The notes under the pieces: generated by a model | Seen by the model: only the letters and a program-made list of their open reading frames with translations | What the model was told of the DNA's origin: nothing | Database searches by the model: none | Made by a program: the position numbers and the translations under genes | Assembly (NCBI RefSeq): GCF_001654985.1 | Contig: NZ_LXEU01000037.1 | Location: forward strand, 1-64,000 | DNA: 64,000 nucleotides | Direction of reading: 5' to 3' | From: Kluyvera georgiana ATCC 51603 | GTDB taxonomy: Bacteria; Pseudomonadota; Gammaproteobacteria; Enterobacterales; Enterobacteriaceae | Part shown: positions 53,714 through 63,194 of the stretch, piece by piece | Numbering within the stretch: the stretch's first letter is position 1 | Layout: the number at the start of each line of letters is the position of its first letter

Positions 53714-56392
53714 CTACAGCAAGCTCTTGACGTAGGCGTCAATGTCGCTGATGTATTTTTCTATGCTGGATGCATCTTTCTCACGAATAAGATGTTCAAG
53801 CGTTTCACATAACTGCTTGCCAGGTACCAGATTTAGCATGGCAAACACACCCTTAAGGCGGTGAGCTGTCTGTGCCAGTGCGGCAAAGTCCTTTGCCGCG
53901 GATTCAGTATACAGCCTGCTAACATCTTCCGGTACCGTATCAACAAACAGCGCATAATAGCCGCTGGCCTGAAGCTCGGCATTTTCATCACCACCCAACG
54001 GTGATTCCGTGACTTCTTCCTGTGCCAGTTGCTCTTCAATAAGCTGGAGCACGGCATCCTGCATCGCGTTACTCATGTTAAAGTTGACGCGCAGTTGGCC
54101 AGGGCCAATTTGGCGTACTCCAGCCTCATCATCGCTTAAAAGCAAGCCGGAAGCAGTAAGATTAGACGGATTATCAGTTAAAAACAGATCAAATTCTTGA
54201 CTTGTTGCGCGTTCATCCGGGCTGATGCAGGTTGCCCCCCAGCTTTCCAGTTGACGCGTGACAATATTGCGAATTTCGTTGGAGGTGATATCCACCATGG
54301 CGACCACGTCATCGAGCAGCAGCTCTTCCGCTTCCGCATCTTCCTCGCGTACCGGCATTTTCACGTGCAGCGTATAGCGGGTACCCAGCGATTCCCGCGC
54401 CTTAATATTCAGGTGCCCGCCAAGCTTACGCGCCAGCTGATCGCACAGCCAGAAGGTGAGGGCGTTGGCCTTACCGTAGCGATCCGACTGGGTATCGTTG
54501 AGATACGGGAAGTGCAGGTTGTCGATTTCGCCATGCGACACGCCGTTGCCGGTGTCGAGAATGCGGAAGGTTAAACGTTCTTCCGCCGACTCCTCGGCGC
54601 TGATCTCAAGGGTAATTTTGCCTATCTGGGTGGTGGTGACGGCGTATTGAATCAACAGCAGCAGGATCCTGCGCAGAGCGTCGCGGTCACCGTGGCGTTG
54701 CGCTTTGGCCGGAACCTGATTGTTGATCAGTAGCTGCAGTCCTTTACGCTTGATTGACGGCAACACTTCCGGCACCACCTCATCTATCAACTCTTGCAGT
54801 GAGAATTGTGTGGTAGAGCCTTTCCAGCTGTCGTTTTCCAGCATGTTGGCCAGCTGAATTTCATCCACCAGTCGAACCAGCAGATCGGCGTGATTAGCCA
54901 GCCTCTGGCTGTCCGGAGTATTAATGTGGCTGGCTTCGTTTGCCAACGCTTTGATCGGTTGTTTCAGCGTGTCGCTGATGTTCTGCATGAACGCGGCGCG
55001 GCCCTGCTGGTTTTTCTCGTACAGCCGTTGCGCCTGCTTGAGCTTCTTGTTCACCAGCACTTCACGGTCCTGATCGCGGATGATAAAAATCTGCGTGCGC
55101 GGCGATACCTGACTGCGGAACTGGCGAATCTCATACAGTTCATTATTGATGGTGGCCTGAATCACCCCCTGATGCTGATCCGCCATGCTGGTGATGTTCT
55201 GCAGGTTAAGGTGCGGCAGCAGATGGTCGGCTATTTTGTTACTGATGACGGTGCGATTGGATTCCTGGTCGTGTACCAGCAACCCCAGCGGTAATAAAGA
55301 GACAATCTCTTCATTAATGGCTCTAAGCACGCGCAGCTCGTTATTGGTGCCGCTTGAGGAGACGCTGCTGCTGGTGCTGCCACGCGTGGGCAGGTTACGG
55401 AAGGTGGAGTAGCCAAACAGCGCGAGCGCTAACAGGCCAATGTTCAGCAGCAGCGGTAGCATGATGTTCTGGAAGGTATCCAGCAGTAGCGTGCCGAACG
55501 GCACCTGCCACACCAGCCGCATACCGGTGGTATTCAGCGCCGACGTAATCTCGATGCGCGAGCTATTAAAGTTGATGGCAACGCTGTCGCCCGGATCTTT
55601 CTCCTGACTACGCTGGGCATTCTGCGCCGGATCGGGCTCGAGACGGAAGCTGTCCAGCGACATGGTTGGTGGCACGAGATCGTTAATCGGCAAATCGAAC
55701 GCCACGACGGTCGCCAGGTGCCCGGGCTGATTAAAGGTGGTTCGCAGCGTAAAGTAACGTCCGTTCTGCCAGGCCAGGCGTCGTAACGATGAGAAGGTTT
55801 CGCGCTCATCCAGCGTGTTGGCCTGCTGGAGCATCTCGGCGCGGCGCGAGTCGACAATGCTGCCAACCGTCGATTCTTTAAAGCCGGAAGAGAGGTCTTT
55901 GAGCGGTAGCGTAGAGATCAGAATCAGGCTGTTGTCCTGACCGTTAAGGTAGTACATCGACCACGGCACGTTTTCTGCGCCCCAAAGGGTATCGAGATAG
56001 GTCGACATTCGCTGGGTAATGTCGAGCGTCGCGCTGTCGTGAGAACCGAAAATCAGCGCTTCGGTTTTACGCCGTGGTTTTTCCAGATAATAGACGTCCT
56101 GCTTCAGCCGCGTTTCCTGAAGGCCGTCGCCGGGTGCCGCATTGGTGCTGGAAGCGGCAATATTGTCGTAAATTTGCCAGGTGGTGTAGCGCCAGGTATC
56201 AATGCGCTTATGTACGGCATGCGTCATATCGACAATCTGATAGCTTTTATCTTTCAGCCATGCGTTGACCGCGCTCTGAATCATCACGCCCATCGTCACC
56301 AGCAGGACAATGATCATAAGAAGGAAGAAACGCGTGATGCTCCCCGGCAGCAGGGAGAATTTCGTCGGGCTCATCTTGTCGGACTGACTCAT
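53714..56392 (-). CDS. rcsD: Phosphotransfer protein RcsD
   Basis: An 892-residue membrane protein that relays phosphate from RcsC to RcsB. TM1 is FFLLMIIVLLVTMGVMIQSAV, TM2 is LLLNIGLLALALFGYSTF; a kinase-like region without the catalytic His follows, and the HPt domain carries His844 (LAQTAHRLKGVFAML). The start at 56392 (MSQSDKMSPTKFSLLPG) gives the E. coli length (890). Antisense frames are shadows. Confidence 0.95.
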   Translation of the reverse strand: MSQSDKMSPTKFSLLPGSITRFFLLMIIVLLVTMGVMIQSAVNAWLKDKSYQIVDMTHAVHKRIDTWRYTTWQIYDNIAASSTNAAPGDGLQETRLKQDVYYLEKPRRKTEALIFGSHDSATLDITQRMSTYLDTLWGAENVPWSMYYLNGQDNSLILISTLPLKDLSSGFKESTVGSIVDSRRAEMLQQANTLDERETFSSLRRLAWQNGRYFTLRTTFNQPGHLATVVAFDLPINDLVPPTMSLDSFRLEPDPAQNAQRSQEKDPGDSVAINFNSSRIEITSALNTTGMRLVWQVPFGTLLLDTFQNIMLPLLLNIGLLALALFGYSTFRNLPTRGSTSSSVSSSGTNNELRVLRAINEEIVSLLPLGLLVHDQESNRTVISNKIADHLLPHLNLQNITSMADQHQGVIQATINNELYEIRQFRSQVSPRTQIFIIRDQDREVLVNKKLKQAQRLYEKNQQGRAAFMQNISDTLKQPIKALANEASHINTPDSQRLANHADLLVRLVDEIQLANMLENDSWKGSTTQFSLQELIDEVVPEVLPSIKRKGLQLLINNQVPAKAQRHGDRDALRRILLLLIQYAVTTTQIGKITLEISAEESAEERLTFRILDTGNGVSHGEIDNLHFPYLNDTQSDRYGKANALTFWLCDQLARKLGGHLNIKARESLGTRYTLHVKMPVREEDAEAEELLLDDVVAMVDITSNEIRNIVTRQLESWGATCISPDERATSQEFDLFLTDNPSNLTASGLLLSDDEAGVRQIGPGQLRVNFNMSNAMQDAVLQLIEEQLAQEEVTESPLGGDENAELQASGYYALFVDTVPEDVSRLYTESAAKDFAALAQTAHRLKGVFAMLNLVPGKQLCETLEHLIREKDASSIEKYISDIDAYVKSLL

Positions 56393-56801
56393 TGGCGTGT
56401 GTAACCCATCATAACGGCATCTGAATGAGGATATGCTCAAGCTTATAACGCGTTGAGGCATGCAAACCCTGTTTTTGTACTGCAGGCAGTATATACAAAA
56501 AATTCACCAGGATGCATCAACGAGGCAAAATCGTCGTGGGCGAGGGCGCGGTGGCCTGTATGTTGAAAAGGTGTTTTATTATTTCAGCGCAGGAGAAATT
56601 CGACATTGTGGATAATGTGTACAATTTAGCGCGTGCTGTACAATTATTTACCAAACCACAAGGAAAAATAGCACCAAATAACAAGACATTAATTGTTATC
56701 GGTGTGCAATGACATTTTTTGTGCTGAAAAACGATTAGTTAATAGTCGTTATAATTTACGATGGGTAGCATACGTTGATTAAATTTGCGTAAAGAAAGGT
56801 A
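56393..56801. other. Gene-free region between rcsD and micF
   Basis: About 410 AT-rich bases. It should hold the rcsDB promoter on the minus strand. A 66-codon plus-strand frame at 56512 has no ribosome site or recognisable product. No further structure seen. Confidence 0.5.
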
Positions 56802-56894
56802 AAAAAAAACCGAATGCGAAGCATCCGGTTGAAATAGGGGTAAACAGACATTCAGAACTGAATGACGGTAATAAATAAAGTTAATGATGATAGC
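56802..56894 (-). ncRNA. micF: MicF small RNA
   Basis: On the minus strand the sequence begins GCTATCATCATTAACTTTAT, which is the MicF seed that pairs with ompF mRNA, and ends with the stem CCGGATGCTTCGCATTCGG and an eight-T tail. It differs from E. coli MicF at only a few bases. It diverges from ompC at the conserved place, so OmpR controls both. With Hfq it represses the major porin ompF (and lrp) under stress. Confidence 0.97.
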
Positions 56895-57050
56895 ACTGAC
56901 TATTTTAGTTATGGGTGAAGGTTTTGTTTTACCATTCAGTGCTATACATTTCATGTTTTTTAACTCATTGATTCAGTGTATATATTTTTCTGTTTTTGAT
57001 TATTAGTGCTATTTTTCCGGCCTTTTTGTGCTTATAAAAGTTCCCTTAAA

Positions 57051-57094
57051 TTTACATTTAGAAACATCTATATGGACAAATGAAACATTTGAAT
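57051..57094 (+). promoter_or_regulatory. OmpR boxes upstream of ompC
   Basis: TTTACATTTAGAAACATCTA (57051-57070) is nearly the E. coli C1 box, and GACAAATGAAACATTTGAAT (57075-57094) is the next tandem box. Phospho-OmpR bound here activates ompC and, in the other direction, micF. The conserved leader starts GCCGACTGATTAATGAGGG at 57151. Confidence 0.85.
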
Positions 57095-57227
57095 GATTTT
57101 CGTATCATATTCCTATTGGATTATTCCTGTTTTTACAGCACAATGGGTCTGCCGACTGATTAATGAGGGTTAATCAGTAAGCAGTGGCATATATAAAGGC
57201 ATATATATATAACAGAGGGTTAATAAC

Positions 57228-58403
57228 ATGAAAGTTAAAGTACTGTCCCTCCTGGTACCGGCTCTGCTGGTAGCGGGCGCAGCAAATGCGGCTGAAATTT
57301 ATAACAAAGACGGCAACAAATTAGATCTGTACGGTAAAGTCGATGGCCTGCACTACTTCTCCAGCGACAACGGTTCTGACGGCGACCAATCCTACGTGCG
57401 TCTGGGCTTCAAAGGTGAAACTCAGGTTAACGACCAGCTGACCGGTTACGGCCAGTGGGAATACAACGTTCAGGCGAACAACACTGAAGGTTCTTCTGAC
57501 CAGGCATGGACTCGTGTAGGCTTCGCAGGTATCCGCGTTGCTGACGCTGGTTCTTTCGACTACGGTCGTAACTACGGCGTTGTTTACGACGTAACTTCCT
57601 GGACTGACGTTCTGCCGGAATTCGGCGGCGACACCTACGGTTCTGACAACTTCATGCAATCCCGTGCTAACGGCGTTGCCACCTACCGTAACACCGACTT
57701 CTTCGGTCTGGTTGACGGCCTGAACTTTGCTCTGCAGTATCAGGGTAAAAACGGCAGCGTATCCGGCGAAGGCCAGACTGCTAACGGTCGTCAGGCTCTG
57801 AAACAGAACGGTGACGGCTTCGGCGGCTCCCTGACCTACGATCTGGGCGCAGGCTTCAGCATCGGTGGTGCGATCTCTTCTTCTAAACGTACTACTGACC
57901 AGAACAACAGCGTCTACGTTGTTCGTGATGAAAACACCGGCGTTCCGACTGGCGCAACCAGCAAAATCTACGGTAGCGGCGACCGCGCTGAAACCTACTC
58001 TGCTGGCCTGAAATACGATGCTAACAACATCTATCTGGCAACTCAGTACACCCAGACCTACAACGCAACTCGTTTCGGCGGTTCCCCGAACGCTGGCGTT
58101 TACGGTTTTGCTGACAAAGCTCAGAACTTCGAAGTGGTTGCACAGTACCAGTTCGACTTCGGTCTGCGTCCGTCCATCGCTTACCTGCAGTCTAAAGGTA
58201 AGAACATCGACAACGGCGTACGTGACTTCGGTGACCAGGATCTCCTGAAATACATCGACCTGGGCGCGACTTACTACTTCAACAAAAACATGTCTACCTA
58301 CGTTGATTACAAAATCAACCTGCTGGACAAAAACGACTTCACTCAGGCCGCTGGTATCTCTACCGATAACATCGTTGCACTGGGTCTGGTTTACCAGTTC
58401 TAA
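57228..58403 (+). CDS. ompC: Outer-membrane porin OmpC
   Basis: A 391-residue trimeric general porin. A 21-residue signal peptide ends AANA, mature [19 protein letters not shown]. The constriction loop L3 carries PEFGGD at 130-135, and the C-terminus VALGLVYQF is the Bam recognition strand. Codon use is strongly biased to the favoured set, which explains the long antisense frame. The leader and OmpR boxes identify it as ompC rather than ompF or phoE. Loop regions (for example [16 protein letters not shown]) differ most from E. coli, as usual for surface loops. Confidence 0.96.
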   Translation: MKVKVLSLLVPALLVAGAANAAEIYNKDGNKLDLYGKVDGLHYFSSDNGSDGDQSYVRLGFKGETQVNDQLTGYGQWEYNVQANNTEGSSDQAWTRVGFAGIRVADAGSFDYGRNYGVVYDVTSWTDVLPEFGGDTYGSDNFMQSRANGVATYRNTDFFGLVDGLNFALQYQGKNGSVSGEGQTANGRQALKQNGDGFGGSLTYDLGAGFSIGGAISSSKRTTDQNNSVYVVRDENTGVPTGATSKIYGSGDRAETYSAGLKYDANNIYLATQYTQTYNATRFGGSPNAGVYGFADKAQNFEVVAQYQFDFGLRPSIAYLQSKGKNIDNGVRDFGDQDLLKYIDLGATYYFNKNMSTYVDYKINLLDKNDFTQAAGISTDNIVALGLVYQF

Positions 58404-58421
58404 TACTGTTAAGACCATTGC

Positions 58422-58447
58422 AAAAGGGGCCTTTGGCCCCTTTTTTT
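58422..58447 (+). terminator. ompC terminator
   Basis: AAAAGGGGCC-TTT-GGCCCCTTTT with a continuing T tract, 19 bases after the ompC stop. Strong intrinsic terminator. Confidence 0.93.
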
Positions 58448-58505
58448 GTGCCGAATTTCAGCAAATTAGTGTACTCTTGCGCCGATTGCAGGAGGGTAAT
58501 AACGG

Positions 58506-59558
58506 ATGGAAATGACTTTTTTACGAATGGCGCTGTTGAGCGTCGTGATTCTGCTGACGGGTTGTGATAACGCCAGCGCGCCGGCAACACCCAAAGCGGC
58601 GGTGACCGTGCTGGAAGGGAAGACCATGGGCACCTTCTGGCGCGTAAGCGTGGTGGGCGTGGATAAAGCCCAGGCTGAAGCGCTCCGCAGCAAGGTACAA
58701 ACCCAGCTCGATGGCGACGATCGTCTGCTGTCGACCTGGAAAAACGACTCGGCGCTGATGCGCTTTAACCACTCGCAGAGCACCACGCCGTGGCCGGTCA
58801 ATGAAGCGATGGCGGATATCGTCACTGAATCGTTGCGCATTGGGCGTAAAACCCAGGGCGCGATGGACATTACCGTTGGCCCGCTGGTGAATCTCTGGGG
58901 CTTTGGCCCGGACAAACAGCCGGTCAGTACGCCAACTCAGGCGCAGATTGACGCCGCGAAAGCGCGTACCGGTCTGGACAAATTAACGGTTATCAACCGT
59001 GCGGACAGGCAGTATCTGCAAAAATCGATCCCCGATCTTTACGTCGATCTTTCTACCGTCGGCGAGGGCTATGCTGCCGATCATCTGGCGCGCCTGATGA
59101 CGGAAGAAGGTATCTCCCGTTATCTGGTCTCGGTGGGGGGCGCGCTGGTGAGTCGCGGAATGAACGCCGACGGCCAGCCGTGGCGGGTGGCGATTCAAAA
59201 ACCGACCGACCGGGAAAATGCGGTGCAGGCGATCGTCGATATTAACGGTCATGGCATCAGCACCTCCGGGAGTTACCGCAACTACTATGAACTCGACGGT
59301 AAACGCATTTCGCACGTGATCGATCCGCAAACCGGACGCCCGATTACTCACAAGCTGGTGTCGGTGACCGTCATTGCGCCGACCGCACTGGAAGCTGACG
59401 CCTGGGATACCGGCCTGATGGTGCTGGGGACCGAAAAAGCCCAGCAGGTGGTGCGCGAACAGGGGCTGGCAGTGTACATGATCATGAAAGAAGGCGATGG
59501 TTTTACCACCTGGATGTCGCCGCAGTTCCGCGCTTTCCTGGTCAATGGGAAAAATTAA
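58506..59558 (+). CDS. apbE: FAD:protein FMN transferase ApbE
   Basis: A 350-residue periplasmic lipoprotein (lipobox LLTGC, Cys at residue 20). It attaches FMN to Thr of respiratory flavoproteins such as NqrB and RnfD/RnfG. KTMGTFWRVSVVG, DITVGPLVNLWGFGP, DLSTVGEGYAAD, VSVGGALVSRGMN and HVIDPQTGRP are the FAD and Mg signatures. The length matches E. coli (351). Its final codons and stop lie inside the Ada operator. Confidence 0.96.
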   Translation: MEMTFLRMALLSVVILLTGCDNASAPATPKAAVTVLEGKTMGTFWRVSVVGVDKAQAEALRSKVQTQLDGDDRLLSTWKNDSALMRFNHSQSTTPWPVNEAMADIVTESLRIGRKTQGAMDITVGPLVNLWGFGPDKQPVSTPTQAQIDAAKARTGLDKLTVINRADRQYLQKSIPDLYVDLSTVGEGYAADHLARLMTEEGISRYLVSVGGALVSRGMNADGQPWRVAIQKPTDRENAVQAIVDINGHGISTSGSYRNYYELDGKRISHVIDPQTGRPITHKLVSVTVIAPTALEADAWDTGLMVLGTEKAQQVVREQGLAVYMIMKEGDGFTTWMSPQFRAFLVNGKN

Positions 59559-59570
59559 AAAGCAAGATTG
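59553..59570 (+). promoter_or_regulatory. Ada box overlapping the apbE stop
   Basis: AAT, six bases, GCAA, then GATTG: AATTAAAAAGCAAGATTG. The E. coli ada operator has AAT-N6-GCAA with the same spacing and flank. Methylated Ada should bind here and activate ada-alkB. The TAA of apbE is at 59556-59558, within the site. Confidence 0.75.
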
Positions 59571-59631
59571 CGGGTTTTTTATTTCCTCCTTTTAGGCACT
59601 GTGGCAGTTACACTAGAAGGAGGAGACTGTT

Positions 59632-60699
59632 ATGACGATTGATACTCTACGCAACGACGAGGCGCGCTGGCAGGCGGTTCTCGATCGCGATGCGAAAGCC
59701 GACGGTCAGTTTGTCTTTGCCGTGCTGACCACCGGTATTTTTTGCCGTCCTTCGTGCCGCGCACGTCATGCGCTGCGTCAGAACGTCCGTTTTTTCAGCG
59801 ATGCCAGCGCGGCGCTAGCGGGCGGTTTTCGTCCCTGCAAACGCTGTCGGCCGGATGCGCTTTCGCCTGAGCAGCAGAAAATTGCCAAAGTGGCCCACGC
59901 CTGTCGGCTGTTGGAGCGGGATAGCCCGGTCACGCTTGATGCGTTGGCGCAGGCGGTCGCGGTCAGCCCGTATCACTTCCATCGCATGTTTAAATCCATC
60001 ACTGGTTTAACGCCAAAAGCCTGGCAACAGGCCTGGCGCGCAAACCGCCTGCGTGAGGCGCTGAGCGAGGGGGAACCGGTGACGCAGGCGGTGCTGGCGG
60101 CGGGCTTTCCGTCGAGCAGCAGCTACTATCGCCACGCCGACGCGCTGTTAGGGATGACCGCACGTACTCGCCGTCGGGGTGGCAAATCGACGGAGATTCA
60201 CTATACCGTCGGTAAGTGCTCGCTAGGGCGCTGCCTGGTGGCGCTCAGTGAGCGCGGCGTTTGCGCCGTGCTGTTGGGTGACGATGAGGCTGGCCTGCTT
60301 AGCGAACTACGGCAGAGTTTTCCTGCCGCAACGCTGCTGGTTGCCGGGGCGGACGTCAGCGAGACAACCTCCGCTGTGATGGCGAGCCTCGAATCGCGCG
60401 CGGCGGCACTGAGCTTGCCGCTGGATATCCGCGGCACCGCTTTCCAGCAGCAGGTCTGGCAGGCGCTGCGTGCCATTCCGCCCGGTGAAACCCGTAGCTA
60501 CCAGCAGGTGGCAGAGGCTATCGGCAGGCCAAAGGCGGTGCGTGCGGTGGCCAGCGCCTGTGCGGCAAACCGGCTGGCGATACTGGTGCCCTGTCACCGG
60601 GTGGTGCGCGGCGACGGCAGCCTGTCGGGATACCGCTGGGGTGTGGCCCGTAAAGCCCGATTGCTCGCGCGTGAAAAAGAACAGGAGATCGAATGTTAG
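59632..60699 (+). CDS. ada: Ada regulator and methyltransferase
   Basis: A 355-residue bifunctional protein. The N-terminal zinc domain has Cys38, Cys42, Cys69 and Cys72 (GIFCRPSCRARH; FRPCKRC); methylation of Cys38 turns it into an activator. An AraC-type HTH follows (VTLDALAQAVAVSPYHFHRMFKSITGLTPKAWQQ), then the O6-methylguanine methyltransferase domain with Cys321 in LVPCHRVV. The length matches E. coli (354). AAGGAGGAG precedes the ATG. Confidence 0.97.
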   Translation: MTIDTLRNDEARWQAVLDRDAKADGQFVFAVLTTGIFCRPSCRARHALRQNVRFFSDASAALAGGFRPCKRCRPDALSPEQQKIAKVAHACRLLERDSPVTLDALAQAVAVSPYHFHRMFKSITGLTPKAWQQAWRANRLREALSEGEPVTQAVLAAGFPSSSSYYRHADALLGMTARTRRRGGKSTEIHYTVGKCSLGRCLVALSERGVCAVLLGDDEAGLLSELRQSFPAATLLVAGADVSETTSAVMASLESRAAALSLPLDIRGTAFQQQVWQALRAIPPGETRSYQQVAEAIGRPKAVRAVASACAANRLAILVPCHRVVRGDGSLSGYRWGVARKARLLAREKEQEIEC

Positions 60700-61337
60700 A
60701 CTTGTTTGCCGATGAAGCGCCGTGGTCGGAACCGCTGGCGCCTGGCGCGATGATCTTGCGTCGGTTAGCGCGGGCGCACAGCACAGCGCTGCTGGCGGCT
60801 ATCGAGCAGGTGGCGGCGGTTTCGCCATTTCGTCATATGGTCACGCCGGGCGGTTATACCATGTCGGTGGCGATGACCAACTGCGGCCCGCTTGGCTGGA
60901 GTACGGATCGTCATGGCTATTGCTATGCTGCCGTTGATCCACTCAGCGGAAAACCCTGGCCTGCGATGCCGGACTGCTTTCGCCAGCTGGCGCAGGAGGC
61001 GGCGAGCGGCGCGGGTTACCCCACGTTCAACCCCGATGCCTGCTTGATAAACCGCTACCAGCCGGGGGCGAAGCTATCGCTGCACCAGGATAAAGACGAG
61101 GTCCGGCTGGATGCGCCGATCGTGTCGGTTTCGCTCGGCCTACCCGCGGTGTTTCAGTTCGGTGGCCTGAATCGCAGCGATCCGCTGCAACGCGTGCTGC
61201 TTGAGCATGGCGACGTGGTGGTGTGGGGCGGTGAGTCGCGGCTGTTTTATCATGCGATTCTGCCACTCAAAGAGGGGAGCCATCCGCAGGTCGGTCCGTG
61301 GCGCTATAACCTGACCTTTCGTCGTGCCGCGGAATGA
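60693..61337 (+). CDS. alkB: DNA/RNA demethylase AlkB
   Basis: A 214-residue Fe(II)/2-oxoglutarate dioxygenase that repairs 1-methyladenine and 3-methylcytosine. Iron ligands are His131 and Asp133 (LHQDKDE) with the distal His in FYHAILPLKEG; the 2-oxoglutarate Arg residues are in RYNLTFRR. It overlaps ada by seven bases and is co-induced with it. E. coli AlkB is 216 residues. Confidence 0.97.
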   Translation: MLDLFADEAPWSEPLAPGAMILRRLARAHSTALLAAIEQVAAVSPFRHMVTPGGYTMSVAMTNCGPLGWSTDRHGYCYAAVDPLSGKPWPAMPDCFRQLAQEAASGAGYPTFNPDACLINRYQPGAKLSLHQDKDEVRLDAPIVSVSLGLPAVFQFGGLNRSDPLQRVLLEHGDVVVWGGESRLFYHAILPLKEGSHPQVGPWRYNLTFRRAAE

Positions 61338-61419
61338 CGAATAAAAATAAGAATTATTCTTGATGTAGTCTCTCAGCAGTTTACACTGCTGGCTGTTTTT
61401 TCTTGTCCTGGTCACTGTT

Positions 61420-63063
61420 ATGGAACTTCTGTTACTTGTCTGGCGTCAGTATCGCTGGCCTTTTATCGGCGTTATCGCCTTAAGCTTGTTGAGCGCCGCG
61501 CTCGGTATCGGACTTATCGCTTTTATTAACGTACGTCTGATTGAGACGGTGGATACCACGCTTGCCGTACTGCCGGAATTTCTTGGTCTACTGCTGCTGC
61601 TGATGGCGGTCACACTGGGTTCGCAGTTGGCGCTGACCACGCTTGGCCATCACTTTGTCTATCGCCTGCGCCGGGAATTTATCAAACGTATCCTGGATAC
61701 TCAGGTGGAGCGCGTCGAGAAACTCGGCAGCGCCGCGTTACTGGCGGGGCTGACCAGCGACATCCGCGCGATCACCATTGCCTTCGTGCGGCTGCCAGAA
61801 TTGGTGCAGGGGATTATTCTGACCGTGGGTTCCGCGGCCTACCTGGCGATGTTGTCGAGCAAAATGCTGCTGATTACCGCCCTGTGGATGGCGCTGACCA
61901 TCTGGGGCGGTTTCGTGCTGGTGGCGCGGGTGTATAAACACATGGCGACGCTGCGTGAAACCGAAGACCGCTTGTACGACGATTACCAGACGGTGCTGGA
62001 AGGGCGCAAAGAGCTGACCCTGAACCGCGAGCGCGCGGAGTATGTCTTCGAACAAAAATTCACGCCGAATGCGAAAGACTACCGCCACCATATCGTACGG
62101 GCTGACACCTTCCATCTGAGTGCGGTCAACTGGTCGAATATTATGATGCTGGGGGCCATTGGTCTGGTGTTCTGGATGGCGAACAGTCTCGGCTGGGCCG
62201 ACACCAACGTTGCCGCCACATACTCGCTTACGCTGCTGTTCCTGCGCACGCCGCTGCTGTCGGCGGTGGGCGCGCTGCCCACGCTGCTGAGCGCGCAGGT
62301 GGCGTTCAATAAGCTGAATAAATTCGCGCTGGCGCCATATCAGGAAACCTTCCCGCAGCCGACGGCGCACCCGAACTGGCAGACGTTGGAACTGCGCGAC
62401 GTGACCTTCCACTATGAAGACAACACCTTCGCGGTGGGGCCGCTGAACCTGACGCTCAAGCGCGGTGAGATGGTATTCCTGATTGGCGGCAACGGCAGCG
62501 GTAAATCGACGTTGGCGATGTTGCTGACCGGGCTGTATCAACCGCTATCCGGGCAGATTCTGCTGGACGGTCAGCCGCTGGCGACCGCCAGGCCGGAAGA
62601 CTACCGCAAGTTATTCTCAGCGGTATTTACCGACGTTTGGCTGTTTGACCAGCTGCTGGGGCCAGAAGGGAAAACGGCGGATCCGGCGCTGGTTGAGAAA
62701 TGGCTGAACCAGCTGCAGATGACGCACAAGATTACGCTGGAAGATGGACGCATTCTCGACCTCAAGCTATCGAAAGGGCAGAAGAAGCGCGTGGCGCTGC
62801 TGCTGGCGCTGGCAGAAGAACGCGACATCATTATGCTTGATGAGTGGGCGGCCGATCAGGATCCGCACTTCCGCCGTGAGTTCTATCAGATATTGTTACC
62901 GCTGATGCAACAGATGGGGAAAACCATTTTCGCTATTAGCCATGACGATCACTACTTTATTCATGCCGACCGCCTGCTGGAAATGCGTAGCGGTCAGCTG
63001 AGTGAGCTGGTGGGTGAGGAGCGTGAACGCGCTTCCCGCGACGCGGTCGCCCGCACCGCCTAA
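61420..63063 (+). CDS. yojI: ABC exporter YojI
   Basis: A 547-residue half-transporter fusing six membrane helices (about 1-320) to an ATPase. Walker A is [14 protein letters not shown], the signature is [12 protein letters not shown] (Ser-Lys-Gly-Gln in place of SGGQ) and Walker B is [13 protein letters not shown]. In E. coli YojI exports microcin J25 with TolC. The length equals the E. coli protein. Confidence 0.95.
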   Translation: MELLLLVWRQYRWPFIGVIALSLLSAALGIGLIAFINVRLIETVDTTLAVLPEFLGLLLLLMAVTLGSQLALTTLGHHFVYRLRREFIKRILDTQVERVEKLGSAALLAGLTSDIRAITIAFVRLPELVQGIILTVGSAAYLAMLSSKMLLITALWMALTIWGGFVLVARVYKHMATLRETEDRLYDDYQTVLEGRKELTLNRERAEYVFEQKFTPNAKDYRHHIVRADTFHLSAVNWSNIMMLGAIGLVFWMANSLGWADTNVAATYSLTLLFLRTPLLSAVGALPTLLSAQVAFNKLNKFALAPYQETFPQPTAHPNWQTLELRDVTFHYEDNTFAVGPLNLTLKRGEMVFLIGGNGSGKSTLAMLLTGLYQPLSGQILLDGQPLATARPEDYRKLFSAVFTDVWLFDQLLGPEGKTADPALVEKWLNQLQMTHKITLEDGRILDLKLSKGQKKRVALLLALAEERDIIMLDEWAADQDPHFRREFYQILLPLMQQMGKTIFAISHDDHYFIHADRLLEMRSGQLSELVGEERERASRDAVARTA

Positions 63064-63147
63064 GGTTTTTTTTGCCGCTCTGCCGATTTTTTCATCGTAC
63101 GGGCGGCTTGTTTAAACTTTTTTACATCTCCCCGCGCTATGCTTAAT

Positions 63148-63171
63148 TCGCCCGGCCATCCGGCTGGGCGA
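63148..63171 (+). promoter_or_regulatory. Hairpin in the leader of the MgtE-like gene
   Basis: A 10-bp stem, TCGCCCGGCC paired with GGCTGGGCGA around ATCC (one G-T pair), lies 24 bases before the ATG. No T run follows, so it is a leader structure rather than a simple terminator. A role in Mg-dependent control is possible but not shown. Confidence 0.35.
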
Positions 63172-63194
63172 CGTCTCACGAATAAGGATTATTC

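Noticed and set aside
56512..56712. 66-codon frame upstream of rcsD
   Set aside because: No ribosome site, no recognisable sequence, and it lies in the rcsDB promoter region.
57321..58418. 365-codon frame antisense to ompC
   Set aside because: Val/Thr/Gln-rich translation produced by the strong codon bias of ompC; no start signal.
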